Shown: piece by piece, positions 36,269-46,449 of the stretch
Layout of the letters: every line of letters starts with the position of its first letter
How positions within the stretch are numbered: position 1 is the stretch's first letter
From: Thalassia testudinum
Lineage: Eukaryota; Streptophyta; Magnoliopsida; Alismatales; Hydrocharitaceae
Assembly: GCA_037157565.1 (NCBI GenBank)
Contig: JAZHRO010000036.1
Coordinates: 136,950,501 to 137,014,500, forward strand
Direction: 5' to 3'
Length of the DNA: 64,000 bases
Program-made: the position numbers and the translations under genes
Notes under the pieces: generated by a model
Databases searched by the model: none
What the model saw: the letters and a program-made list of their open reading frames with translations, nothing else
Told to the model about the DNA's origin: nothing

Positions 36269-36402
36269 TGCTGGCATAGCTTATTTACATTTATATTATC
36301 TTTTTGTATTGTTTCGTTAGTTTATATTCCTTCCTGGACTTATATTGTAATTTTTCCTTTCACTTCTCTCTATATAAAGAGGTGTAGGGTTTCAGAGTTG
36401 AA
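36269..36402 (+). repeat. 3' LTR of copia B, right end missing
   Basis: Starts TGCTGGCATAGCTTATTTAC after a weak polypurine tract (TTGAGAAG). TATA CTCTATATAAAGAGG is intact. It ends at about CAGAGTTGAAA, where element C sequence begins. The missing end and the missing part of F/C point to one deletion. Confidence 0.75.
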
Positions 36403-38690
36403 ATGTTAGGTCTGGTGATGGTCAAGTACAAGAGCTTGCCTATCAATCCTATGTACTACCTGTTGTCCACTACCTCTGCATTCTCATTATAGAGAATAGA
36501 GATGAGCCTTGGGATCCATAAGAATATTAGCAGGTTTGGCTTCCAACATGCCAATCTCCTGCAAAACATCAAGAGCATATTTCCTCTGCGATAGTACTAT
36601 GCCCTTCTTACTTCATGCCACCTCAATCCCAGGGAAGTACTTCAAAAGGCCAAGATCCTTCATGACAAACTTGCCTGCAAGGCATTTCTTGACCTCAACT
36701 ATACATGTGACATCATCACCTGTAATGATTAGATCATCTACATAGACCAGGAAAGCAACAACTCCTTTCCCTAGCTTCCCGACGAATAAGGAATGATTAG
36801 AAGAGGATCTCTCTAAGCCAATAGCCTCTACTATCTCTGAGAGCTTCTGGAACCAAGCTCGCAGACTGTTGTTCAGGTCGTATATAACCTTCCACAACCT
36901 ACATACTCAGGAACAGTCCTACCAAGGTATCTGTTCATGGGTAACAGAGAGCAGGCAATAAGCACAACATCTCCCCAGTAGGAAGGAACACTATGGTGAA
37001 TCAATAAGGTGCGTACACATCCAATAAATGTTTATGTTTCTACTCAAAAAGCCCATTTTGCTGAGAGATATAGGGATAAGTAATCTGATGAACAATTCCC
37101 TGGGTTTTGTAAAGGGTAGACAATCGCCTAGTATAAAATTGAAGGGTATTATCAGAACACATAATTTTAACATAAGTAGAAAACTGGGCGTTTATTTCCA
37201 AAATAAAATTTTCAATAACAATGCCCACATCAAACTTATTTTTTAAAAGAAATATCCAAAATAATCAAGAAAAGTCATCAACCAAAACAAGATAGCAACG
37301 GTGGCCCAGCCTATTAGGAATACGGCTAGGGCCCCACACATCAATATGAATCAGCTGAAATAAATCGACAGACCTAGGACTCCGACTGGCAGGTTAAGAT
37401 GCTCAATGATACTTTCCCAGTTGACGAGCATCATAGGTTATCTCAGCAGTAGAAGGGATAAGGGGAATCACCCTCCTAAGCCTATCCAATGAAAGATGGC
37501 CAAGACGAAGATGCCACTGAAAGTGACTCCCAGCAGTAAAAGTGGCACCACCATGGCAAGCAGCAGCAAACAGCGAACTAGGTGATAAACACCTCCATCT
37601 TCACATCTACCACCATTCATCCTCCTCGTCAATCTGTCCTGAAAAGTACAAGTTTGAGTGTCAAATATGACATGGCAGTTTAACTCTAGTGATTCTAAAG
37701 ACAGAAAGTAGACTAATTAGAAAATATGGCACAAATAAAATATCTAATAGCCTCAAAGCGGGGGTAGTTGAAACCTCCCCCTATCCTACTATCTGGAAAT
37801 GTCTCTCATCTGCTACCTATACAGTCCTGCCTGATGACATAGGCTAGAGGTGACAAAAACATCTCTAATCTTCATTCAGGTGATGTGAAGCTTCAAAGTC
37901 AACTAACCAATCTACAAAGCATCGGTCGTCTATCTAGGATGCTAAAGCAAGGTCTATACCTGAGGAGGAAGCAAAGCCAAAAGTCTTAAATGTAGCAATA
38001 GGCTCCTGAGTCAGCTGAGTAAGACGTTGCAGTAACTCATCATACTCAACCTTGGAAATTGAAACAAGGTTACTCAGTGTATCAAAGGTAATGACAACCT
38101 GATTGGTTGTTGGAGGTCGACCATGCTTTGTCCAACAAGTAGCCTCCTCTCCTCGTAGGTCCACAACCTCTACTACTATCACAAGTAGGAACTCCTCTAC
38201 TGCACCCTGGTGTAGCAACAACGACAAAAATCTGTCCCGTAGATTCAGTAGAGGGCAAAGTGATCACAATTCTACTCAATCTGATATATGCATCCTCAAG
38301 TGAAGGAAGCTCTGATAGGGTAAGTAGTTGAGTTGATAATAATAATGGATCAGAAAGACCTGGGTGGAGTTGAGTTGATGAGAATAAGCGACCTTCAGAC
38401 AATCCCACATCTCCTTGGTCGTCTTATAATACATGACTTCATCTCCAATGCGAGGGATAACACTATTGAGTATCCAGGCCCTCACCATGGCATCATCTCT
38501 GCTCCAAGTTGCATATTTCCTTGTCTTCTACTCTGGTGGTGCTTCTATAAGGACATACCGCTTCTCATGTCCTACAGGCACAAGAAATGTCTGAGACCAA
38601 CAGGGGCAATTGGTCTCATCAAGCTTCTCAAAAGGAGCAAAGAACGGATTCTTGTAGACTACACTGTCTCCGGTCTATTCTGACGTCACT
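36403..38690 (-). pseudogene. Copia C gag-pol remnant
   Basis: Read right to left: gag from about 38690 (MVRAWILNSVIPRIGDEVMYYKTTKEMWDCL at 38276-38488). Protease and GAG-pre-integrase are decayed at 37400-37930. Integrase lies about 37440-36930. RT lies 36897-36403 with an intact YVDDLIITGDD near 36740. The C-terminal integrase, the linker and the first half of RT are missing, deleted near 36900-36930. The polyprotein type is shared with A1, B, D and E. Confidence 0.8.
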
Positions 38691-38769
38691 CCAGACTCTA
38701 GCAATGATGCAGCCATAGTAACAACAAACCACAAACACCTTCAAAAAATATCTGAAATCTGACAGAAAC

Positions 38770-38905
38770 GAGGAACACACCCCAAAATATGCACCAAACA
38801 AGGAATACACACCCCAAAAAGCTCCGCTCGCACGCGGTCAACAATCCAAGAGGAATGAACACCCCAAAACATGCATCAACAAGGGAATACACAATCCAAA
38901 ATAGT
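38770..38905. repeat. Degenerate repeat in the leader of copia C
   Basis: Two related stretches (38769-38818 and 38855-38904) share the order AACACxCCCAAAAxATGCA, AACAAGG and AATACACA. They are separated by a GC-rich spacer in the element's untranslated leader. Confidence 0.45.
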
Positions 38906-39320
38906 AATGAAAATTCTGATTTGATTATATCATCAAAGACGAATTTCAAAACTCCTTTCCGAAAGGTCCTCGCTTTAGAACTACATCACCAACGAGCCAA
39001 GGACCCCATTGCAAGGGAAAAACAGGGTCAATAGCCCTCTCCTTACCATTGGAAGGGGCCCGACAGTGAGAAGAGGACGCAGAGAGGAGGTGTTGTTGCT
39101 GGACTGAGGCCCTAGTCGGAGGCGGGAGTGCTGGGCGGAGGTGGCGCTATCGGTGAAGTAGCGTTGGGCGAAGGTAGCGCTGCTGCTACTCCTGGCGGTA
39201 GCACTGCTGCTGGCGGCAGCAACGCAGCGGATGCTGGCCGACGATGGTGCTATCGCTGGCCGGCGATGGTGGTGGGGCTTAGTGGTAGGGTTAAGGTTTT
39301 CTCGATGGAGTCCCCAACTT

Positions 39321-39333
39321 GGCTCTGATACCA
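39321..39333 (-). promoter_or_regulatory. Primer-binding site of copia C
   Basis: On the minus strand it reads TGGTATCAGAGCC, an exact match to the standard plant copia Met-tRNA site, 3 bases inside the 5' LTR. Confidence 0.9.
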
Positions 39334-39336
39334 AGT

Positions 39337-39476
39337 TGAAAAAAAAATGATTTTTCTTAATTACCAAGCCATCCCTATACCTCTTTATATAGAGAGGTGA
39401 GGGAAAAATTACAACATAAACCCAATGAAATAATAAAAAAGACATAACATCCCTTACACTATAACGTGACTCAACA
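39337..39476 (-). repeat. 5' LTR of copia C
   Basis: 140 bases. On the minus strand it starts TGTTGAGTCACG and ends in CA. TATA region CCTCTCTATATAAAGAGG. Shares the TGTTGAGTC start with the 3' LTR of F at 19922-20090. Confidence 0.8.
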
Positions 39477-39852
39477 AAAACATATGGGATGCTTATGAAA
39501 ACATTCCTCAAAGAATCTTCACGAAAGGTGGTAGGAATTCCAATCTGCCTCTCCATCTCCGATCACAAGGGAATCCTTCTTTCCTGGCCATAAGGAGCAG
39601 AAAAGCTACATGCATATTTAACACGATCAATCACAGGTTGGTGGTTGTTGACATCCAAGGGTTACCATAAAGTGTTCTGCAAACAAAACCTTCAGGTGAT
39701 AGTAATACATGTTCAAGGAATGCTAAAGAATGATTACTCGTAATTTAATAGATTAGATATAAATTGAAGAGCTTTCTAGTCTACATAGATGTACAAGTGT
39801 CCTCTACAGAAAAACATATTGAAGGCCATTCCCATGGGAAGGCTTTACATAC
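39477..39852 (-). other. Intron 3, exon-proximal part
   Basis: Unique sequence between exon 3 and copia C. A possible acceptor near 39683 (TTTGTTTGCAG, followed by AACACTTTATGG) is in a frame that reaches TGA after about 15 codons. It could be an alternative terminal exon, but the exon 3 to exon 4 junction fits without it. Confidence 0.3.
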
Positions 39853-39902
39853 CTGCCTTGAGATGGCTGAGTGCTCTCTTTCGGGATCTTGCCAGTACTA
39901 TT
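39853..39902 (-). CDS. Host gene exon 3
   Basis: A 50-nt exon lies between the acceptor TTGAACAG (ending at 39903) and the donor GTATGT (39852-39847). In the phase inherited from exon 2 it reads NSTGKIPKESTQPSQG plus two bases. It is a hydrophilic Ser/Thr/Pro/Lys stretch that continues the basic segment of exon 2. It lies in a short island (39477-40259) between copia C and copia D1. The good splice consensus on both sides and the matching phase are the evidence; no domain is recognised. Confidence 0.5.
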
Positions 39903-40259
39903 CTGTTCAAGAAAGCATCCAGTCACACAAGTTTTAAAAGCTTAATATAAGTACCCATAGCCACAACATATTGCAGAACATCATGAAAACTTCCAAAGAT
40001 GATGAATGTTGTCCTCCACTAACGTCACGAGATATTTCTATAACATTTAAACCAATAACTTAGCAGTCATGAGACAACACATAAAAAGTGACAGAAGTTA
40101 CTATATCAAAACTGAGGCTAAAGGAAATATAGTTAAAAGGCAGTTTTGGGATGCAGTTCCTGCACTCACTGGGACAAGTGGGAAAGAGGTGATTGAAAAA
40201 GAGAGAGAGAGCATAAGGGAGGCCTCACAAGTATTTCAGTCATACTCTCTTAATGAGGT

Positions 40260-40408
40260 TGTTGAGATTACTGGCATGAGTTGAGAGAATGACATGATCT
40301 CACTTTATATAGAGAGAGAGAGAGAGGTAGGTACAAAACTTCAGCACATTCCCATTAAAAAAAGAAAAATAACATAGCACAAACCATAATTACAGAGAGT
40401 ACATAACA
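40260..40408 (-). repeat. 3' LTR of copia D1
   Basis: 149 bases. On the minus strand it starts TGTTATGTACTCTC and ends CTCAACA. The TATA box is in CTCTCTCTATATAAAG, next to a GA repeat (about 40309-40325). Confidence 0.7.
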
Positions 40409-40417
40409 CTCCTCAAG

Positions 40418-42029
40418 CTAGAGCATAGATATCTATCATACTCAACTTGGTCACACATGTAATATATCAACAATCTCAGCCTCTAAAGCCACTTGAGAGG
40501 TGAAGATGAATCCCTTAATCAAATCTCTGGTATAGTGGCAATCTACCTCGACATGCTTGGTGCAATCATGAAACATGGGGTTGTTGACAATATATGTGGC
40601 AACTCAATTATCACATCGCAGTTCCATGAGTTCATCAATTTGTATACGTATATCAGTTAGTCGAGCTTTCACCCACATCATCTCTGCTAAAGTCTAAGCC
40701 ATGGCTCTGTACTCAAACTTCGTATTGGACCTAGAAACAACTGTCAACTTCTTGTTTTTCCAAGTCACCAAGTCCCTTGCAACATAAGTACAGAAGCCTG
40801 TAGTAAACTTTATATCATCATGACTACCTACATAATATGCATCAAAATATCCAACTACTATCATAGATGCCTCTCTAATAAAAAGGAAACCATGTCCTAG
40901 TGCTCTTTTCAGATATCTGAGCATCATCATAGTAGCATCCCAATGCAGTCACATAGGCCTCTCCATAAACTAACTCGGCTTTCCTATTGAAAAGGAAATA
41001 TCAATCCTAGTAATTGTCCGGTATAACAATTTTCCCACCAACTATCAATACTGCCTATCATCAACCAGCTCTACATCACTATCACATAGCCGTGCCTTAG
41101 GATCCATGGGAATGTTGGATGGTTTGGCTTCTAGCATGCTTGTCTTCTTCAGAACAAATCTCGCCCAGAAGTGAACTAGGCAATGGACTCATGAAAAGTA
41201 ATATCAGCAGACACAAAGTGACGAGAAGATACTATATCAAAACACTGGTACCCCTCCTGAGTCCTCGAACACCTAAAGAAAACACATTTACTCGCCCTAA
41301 GTGCCAGTTTATCTCTCCTCGAAGTAAAATCATGAACAAACACTACCCAACCAAAGACCTTGAGAGTAACAAGAAACATCTCCTGATCTAGATATAACAG
41401 TTGCCACGAAATCTACTCATGAATAGCAAAATTGGGCATCCTGTTAATCAGAAAATAAGCAGTCAGAACTGCATCATCCCAATATAATGAGGGAACAGAG
41501 TGATGTATCAGTAAAATGCGAGCAACATCAAGCAAATGGCGATGCTTCCTCTCAGCAACACCATTCTACTGAGAAGAGTGAGCACATATGGTCTCATGAA
41601 TAATACCATAAGAATAGAATGAACCTAACCGCTAGGTACACAACTTTGAAGCATTATCAGACGAAATAACTTTAATAACAATGGAAAACTAGATCTTTAT
41701 TTCTTTCACAAAATTTTCAATAATCAATCCACATTAAATTTGCTTCTCAACAAAAAAATCCAAGAAACTCTGGAATAATCATCAATAATAATCAAGAAAT
41801 AACGATAACCCAACTAGTCAGGAATCTAACAAGGCCCCCAAACATCTATGTAAAGTAATTGAAAAGACGAAGTAGACCCAGCACTCTGCAAGGAAGGAAA
41901 ATTGATACAGTGATGCTTGCCAAGTTGGCAGGGAATTACGGCCTTGGGAGAAATGTGGGTCATAACATGCCTGAGTTTGTCCAACAAGAGGTGGCCAAGG
42001 CGAAGGTGCCACTAGAGAGGAGATCCAAC
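40418..42029 (-). pseudogene. Copia D1 pol remnant
   Basis: RNase H lies about 40950-40450 (KLTVVSRSNTKFEYRAMA at the 40694 end; HDDIKFTTGFCTYVARDLVTW). C-terminal RT lies about 41165-40960. RT then jumps directly to the integrase C terminus (SRTQEGYQCFDIVSSRHFVSADITFHES, 41176-41300), so the linker and most of RT are deleted. Integrase continues to about 41870. No catalytic YVDD is left. Confidence 0.75.
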
Positions 42030-44610
42030 ATACTACGCACAAGAGCATGGCGCCTTCCAAATAGCTATCAAAAGGTCATCATCAAAGACAGCATCAACTT
42101 GACCTGCACAAGCACCACTAGCCAGGCATTGGTCAGAGCTCTCAATACATACGTGACTCGGGAAGGAAGGTGGGATAGAAGTGGGTAGGGTGTGGTTCCT
42201 GTAAGTAACTAGCAGCTGATATGTAACTGGTGAATCTTCAAACCTATGATTATCACTGCCACTATCAGGTGCAAGAATAGTCTCAGGATCATCACTACCA
42301 TTGCCAGGTGCTAGACTAGTCTCAGAAATAGGAATCGCATCCATGGGAACTAAAGGAATAGGCATGGATGCACACTCTACCTCTGGTGACAACTGTTGTG
42401 TAGCAAGTGAGAAATAGAAAACAGACTCATGGACTGTAACATCTGCACTCACGTAGTGCCTACCAATCACTAGATCAAAACATCTATACCCTTTCTGTGT
42501 TCTTGAATATCCAAGAAAATGCATTTCACGGCCCTTGACAACAACTTATCTCTCCCTGCACCCAAGAGATGCACAAATGCTACACACCCAAACACACGAG
42601 ATAGTAAATTGGAATAGATCACTCTCAAGATAAATAATATGCTAGGGAGTCCGTTCATGCAACACAAAAGAAGGCATCCTGTCGATATGAATGTATAAGC
42701 CACATCTAACAAATGTCTGTGTTTCCTTTCTACCACACCATTCTACTATAAAGGAGATCTAATGTATAATACCATGAAACTTATATAAGTTAGCTAGTTG
42801 GGTAGTACAAAATTCCAATGCATCATCGGATCTGACAATCTTAACGATAAAAGAAAATTGATTCTTTATTTCCAATAAAAATGTCTCAATAACATGCCCA
42901 ACATCGGACTTATTCTTCAATAAAAATAATTAAGACAACAGAGAGAAATCATCTACTATAACTAAATAACGATAACCCTGTCGGTCAAGAATCCGACTCA
43001 GGCCCCAAACATCCATGTGCAATAACTTAAAAACAACAGTAGTTCCTGGTCCAGTATTGGGAGGAAAAGATATGTGGTGCTTTCCAAGCTGACATGCATC
43101 ACAATGTATCTCAATTGTAAGTAAAATATGCGAGATAATGCGTCTAAGCCTATCTAGAGAAGGGTGGCCAAGGCAACAGTACCACTACAAGGCACTCTCA
43201 ACAATTAAACTAACATTACCTCAACAAGCAACTACAAGTGGAGTCTGGACTAGGTGATACACACCCCCTCTTCATGTCCGCCACCAATCATCCTCCTCGT
43301 CAGCTTGTCCAAAAAGATACACCCCACATCATCAAAGATAGCACAACAATTATGCTACTTTGTAATCTCACTGATAGACAATAAATTCAAAGAGAAATCA
43401 GGGACAAAGAAAACATCATATAATCTCATGGTGGGGGTAATTGCCAATGCCACCTCCCCCTAACCATCGATCTGGACATGCCCACCATCAGCAACCTGCA
43501 TTATTCTGCCGCGGAGCACATACTGTAATCTGCCAAACCATCCCTAATCTCCAAATAATGGGAAGCACCAAAATCTACCAACTAAGACATACCCGTAGAA
43601 ACCTGAGCACATATATATGTACCTGATGAGGAGGCAAAGGTCGCGGTCTCAATAGATGGTGTAGCTAACTCCTGAGTCAGCTAAGAAAAGCGTTGGAGTA
43701 AGGCATCATAATCAACTCGAGGAATAGGTACAACATCTGACTGCTCCTCTAAAGTCATTGTGGCTTGGTTAGCAACTGGAGGCCTCCCATGTTTAGCCTA
43801 GCATGAGGCCTCCACATGGTCAAACTTACCACAGAAGATGCACATAATACAAGGCGTGCCAGACATGCCTCATCCACTCCCACGTCCACAAGTGAAAGGA
43901 GCTTCCCTACCACCACGTCCAACAACTGCAACAAGGGCAAAGGGCTGACTTGCACCATCTCCAATCTAAGGTACAGTCACAACAATTCGACTTAGATGGC
44001 TATATACTTCCTCCAAGGTATGAAGCTCAGGAAGTGTGAGAATCTATGAATAGGCAGCAGCATACTCTGAACCAAGTCCTAACAAGAACTGATGAATAGC
44101 AGCCTCTCTACGAAACTCCCTCTGTGTGGTACATGTACAGACCGACTTGTAGGCATTGTACTTCTCCTGAAGCTCCTTTAGGGCAGAGTAGTATTGCGAA
44201 AGAGAGCGCTCCTCCTACTTTAACTAAGACAATTTGTGACTAATCTGAAAAACTTGAGACAAGTTCTTCTCATGCGAGTATGTGTCATGAAGGTTGTCCC
44301 ACATCGCCTTAGCCATCGAGTAGTACATGATCTCATCCCCAATCTATGGGATCACGCAATTCATCAATCATGCTTTGACCATAGCATTATCTTTCTTCCA
44401 TGTGGCATATTTTCAAGTCTTCTCCGTGGGCTCGGACTCAAGTAAGATATGTTCCTTGTCCTGACCTTCCATTGCCATGAGGAATGTCTAAGACCACCTA
44501 GGGTAATTGGTCCCATCCAACTTAATTATGGGACCAAAAAATGCACTTATAGGTTCTGATCTTGAAAACGATGCCCAATGTCACCTCAGAACTGCTAGAG
44601 GAAGCCATCT
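42030..44610 (-). pseudogene. Copia D2 gag-integrase remnant
   Basis: Gag lies about 44610-43640 and has an intact CCHC knuckle near 43830-43800 (CIFCGKFDHVEASC) followed by a stop. GAG-pre-integrase and integrase lie 43300-42480, with ERKHRHLLDVAYTF at 42700 and a second segment ending GYSRTQKGYRCFDLVIGRHYVSADVTVHES near 42440. The Pro/Ser/Asp-rich linker runs to 42033 (a 163-codon open stretch) and ends just before RT would begin. Confidence 0.8.
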
Positions 44611-45169
44611 CGAGCCCTATAGATGAGGAAACACACCCAAGAGTAGATCATAAAGGCCAGTAGATCATCAACTTAGATCAAACTCATAAGGTGTGAAAAA
44701 TTGATTTCCAACAATAACCAATTCACAACTACACCTGTTAGGCCAAGATTAGCCCCTAACAGTGCAGCCTCTCCCTCAGGGACCCTCAAAAACAAGGAAA
44801 CAACAAGGAGGGAGGACGTAGACCATCCCTACCAAGGCAGAATCAGATCAAGCTGGCAGCAAGGACCACCACTGCAAGTTGGTGGCGATGAGAGCAACCC
44901 CAGCAAAGACTGCCCAACACCTGCAGGGGACCCTAAGCATGCCTAGTGGCACCACTAAGGGGTCAAATGGCCCCCAGCGGAGGTGCACTAAGGACCTGGA
45001 CCACCTCCAGCGACAACACTAGTGGTGAGGTTGCTGTTGCGTCGCTCAAGGAGGGAAAAGGGCCCACAAGAGGAGATCCGATGTAAGAAAGAGAGAGAAG
45101 GGTTGCGGTGGAGGGCTTATTTGGTGGTAGTCCTAGGGCTTCGCTTAGCACCACTGCTCTGATAGCATA

Positions 45170-45326
45170 TGGGAAGAACGATTCAACTTGTTATTCCAAA
45201 GAACCCTATACCTCTTTATATAGAAGAGAGGTGTAGGAAAATAACACATGTCCAAACAAGAAATAAAAACTAACAAAAAAACCATACAAATAGAAAGAAA
45301 CAAGGACCGAAAGGGATATGTCAACA
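45170..45326 (-). repeat. 5' LTR of copia D2
   Basis: 157 bases. On the minus strand it starts TGTTGACATATCCC and ends in CA. TATA in CTATATAAAGAGG. The primer-binding site next to it reads TGCTATCAGAGCA (one arm mutated). Confidence 0.75.
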
Positions 45327-45369
45327 CCACAAAATGCCAAAACCCAATTAGTGATTTCAGATCACATCA

Positions 45370-45512
45370 TGTCAAGAAAAATAATGGAATTAATTCAATA
45401 GAGAAACCCTAAGTGCCTTTATATATAGAGACACCTTTGGGACAATTACATCAAATGCTCCATACAATAGGAAAAATAATGAAGGATACCCAAAATAATA
45501 AACTCTCTAACA
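45370..45512 (-). repeat. Probable solo copia LTR in intron 2
   Basis: On the minus strand it starts TGTTAGAGAGTTTATT and has TATA in CTCTATATATAAAGG. It ends near TTGACA. No polypurine tract, primer-binding site or coding DNA flanks it, and no target-site duplication is clear. It lies 80 bases downstream of exon 2. Confidence 0.5.
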
Positions 45513-45591
45513 CTTACATTATTTTTGCAACCATGTTTGCTAACACTCAGCTTTAAGTTAAAAGGAATAACCTTGTTTAAAAAAAAGTTAC

Positions 45592-45732
45592 CTTCTTTTT
45601 AGTTGAGTTGGGTCCAAATCCTCGCCTTTTTTTGGAGCATAAAACTCTGAAGGACATCTGGACTCTAGAATCGTTGTATTCCAGGATTTTCTTCCTTGAG
45701 ATGGTGCTAGTAGTAGAAAAGACCATGTTTGT
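45592..45732 (-). CDS. Host gene exon 2 (transit peptide end and basic patch)
   Basis: The exon is 47 codons in phase 0, opened by an acceptor ending TAGTCCAG at 45733 and closed by the donor GTAACT at 45591-45586. The translation starts TNMVFSTTSTISRKK, continues through FRVLCS and ends KKRRGFGPNSTKKK. The Ser/Thr/Arg-rich, acid-poor first part is what chloroplast transit peptides look like, and the VLCS segment would be a plausible cleavage region. The exon sits between the solo LTR at 45370-45512 and copia E. The same bases are open in another frame (ending KKGEDLDPTQLKRR), but that frame does not match exon 1 or exon 3 in phase. Function unknown. Confidence 0.5.
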
Positions 45733-46278
45733 CTGGACTATTGTGATTATTAGATGATGTTTAAATGACCTCCAAAAACTAATAGACTCTTCATGAATAT
45801 AAAGCATTTCGATATGTATGATTGTTAGGACAAAAAAGCAAGCTGCAAATTAAAACTATCAGTTCATCAAAACAAAACCAATCCATTTCCCACATTTAGT
45901 GGCATCATGTACATGGAATCTTTGCTAGTTGGTACAAATATAATCTATCTCAGGTCATGTCTGCAAGCAACCGCAGATAAGGCACCTCTCTGGTCAACAG
46001 CTCTCATCCATTCCAACCTATCTGAGAAGACGCACTGCCTAAAATCTCATTGACTGGTCATTTCTCCTATTCATCAAATAGCCTTTCTCGTCTTTTATTA
46101 GTGCTGAACCAAATTTTTCTGTGATGATCTAACTATATCTCCAATTATTCGACGCGTTTATATTGAAGAAAAAAAAAGGATAACATAGAAACGTCAAGTA
46201 TACCATAGAAGAATTTACTTGGTTTGAGAAGACATCTGAGCCAACTACGAAGGAAAATAGCATTAAATGAGTTTTCAG
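45733..46278 (-). other. Intron 1, exon 2-proximal part
   Basis: Unique AT-rich sequence between exon 2 and copia E. No gene or element was recognised. Confidence 0.3.
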
Positions 46279-46444
46279 TTAAAACAAATGAACTAAGTAC
46301 ATCATTTCGTAGCCCAACCTCTTAATATATAGAGGGGAAAAAAGTATATGAGATGTCCTTAAGAAAATAAGAAAATACACCTAATCAAGAAACAACTAAA
46401 AGAACATGTCTAGACCAAACATTACAAGACCGTAGAGGCTAACA
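46279..46444 (-). repeat. 3' LTR of copia E
   Basis: About 166 bases, alignable with 51337-51492 and ten bases longer through small insertions. Confidence 0.75.
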
Positions 46445-46449
46445 TTCCT

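Larger units (their letters stand above)
20607..36402 (+). mobile_element. Ty1/copia element B, inserted in F/C
   Basis: The 5' LTR is 20607-20761, the degenerate primer-binding site is 20762-20775 (TTAGTATCAAAGCG) and the leader has a CT repeat. Gag is split at 21676/32349 by another LTR element; the rest of gag-pol follows to 36255. The 3' LTR starts at 36269 and is cut at about 36402, lacking the last 20-25 bases. Its family matches A1. Confidence 0.8.
19922..39476 (-). mobile_element. Ty1/copia element F/C, outermost layer of the nest
   Basis: The left part (19922-20606) has a 3' LTR, polypurine tract and RNase H. The right part (36403-39476) has RT, integrase, gag, leader, primer-binding site and 5' LTR. 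Both are on the minus strand and in the right order, with copia B between them. The RNase H starts at RYLKKAP on the left and RT ends at YLTITRP on the right, so only about 29 residues are missing at the junction. The two LTRs are alike but diverged, so two separate copies of one family remain possible. Confidence 0.55.
40260..42029 (-). mobile_element. Ty1/copia remnant D1 (3' part)
   Basis: Has a 3' LTR at 40260-40408 (TG...CA ends), a polypurine tract CTTGAGGAG (minus strand) at 40409-40417, RNase H, part of RT and integrase. It breaks off in GAG-pre-integrase at about 42029, where D2 begins. It has no 5' LTR of its own: the LTR at 45170-45326 differs from this one. Confidence 0.75.
42030..45326 (-). 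mobile_element. Ty1/copia remnant D2 (5' part)
   Basis: Has a 5' LTR at 45170-45326, a decayed primer-binding site at 45155-45167, a leader, gag, protease, integrase and part of the linker. It ends at about 42030 against D1. RT, RNase H and the 3' LTR are missing. The LTR start TGTTGACATA links it to the A1 family. Confidence 0.75.

Noticed and set aside
38981..39556. Minus-strand open frame of 191 codons across the copia C LTR and leader
   Set aside because: It runs through an LTR, primer-binding site and leader, which are non-coding in copia elements. The Ala/Ser-rich part is repeat-derived.
39640..39690. Alternative exon after TTTGTTTGCAG ending TCD-stop
   Set aside because: It follows exon 3 only in a frame that is not the one set by exon 2. 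The exon 3 to exon 4 junction gives a longer and cleaner frame.
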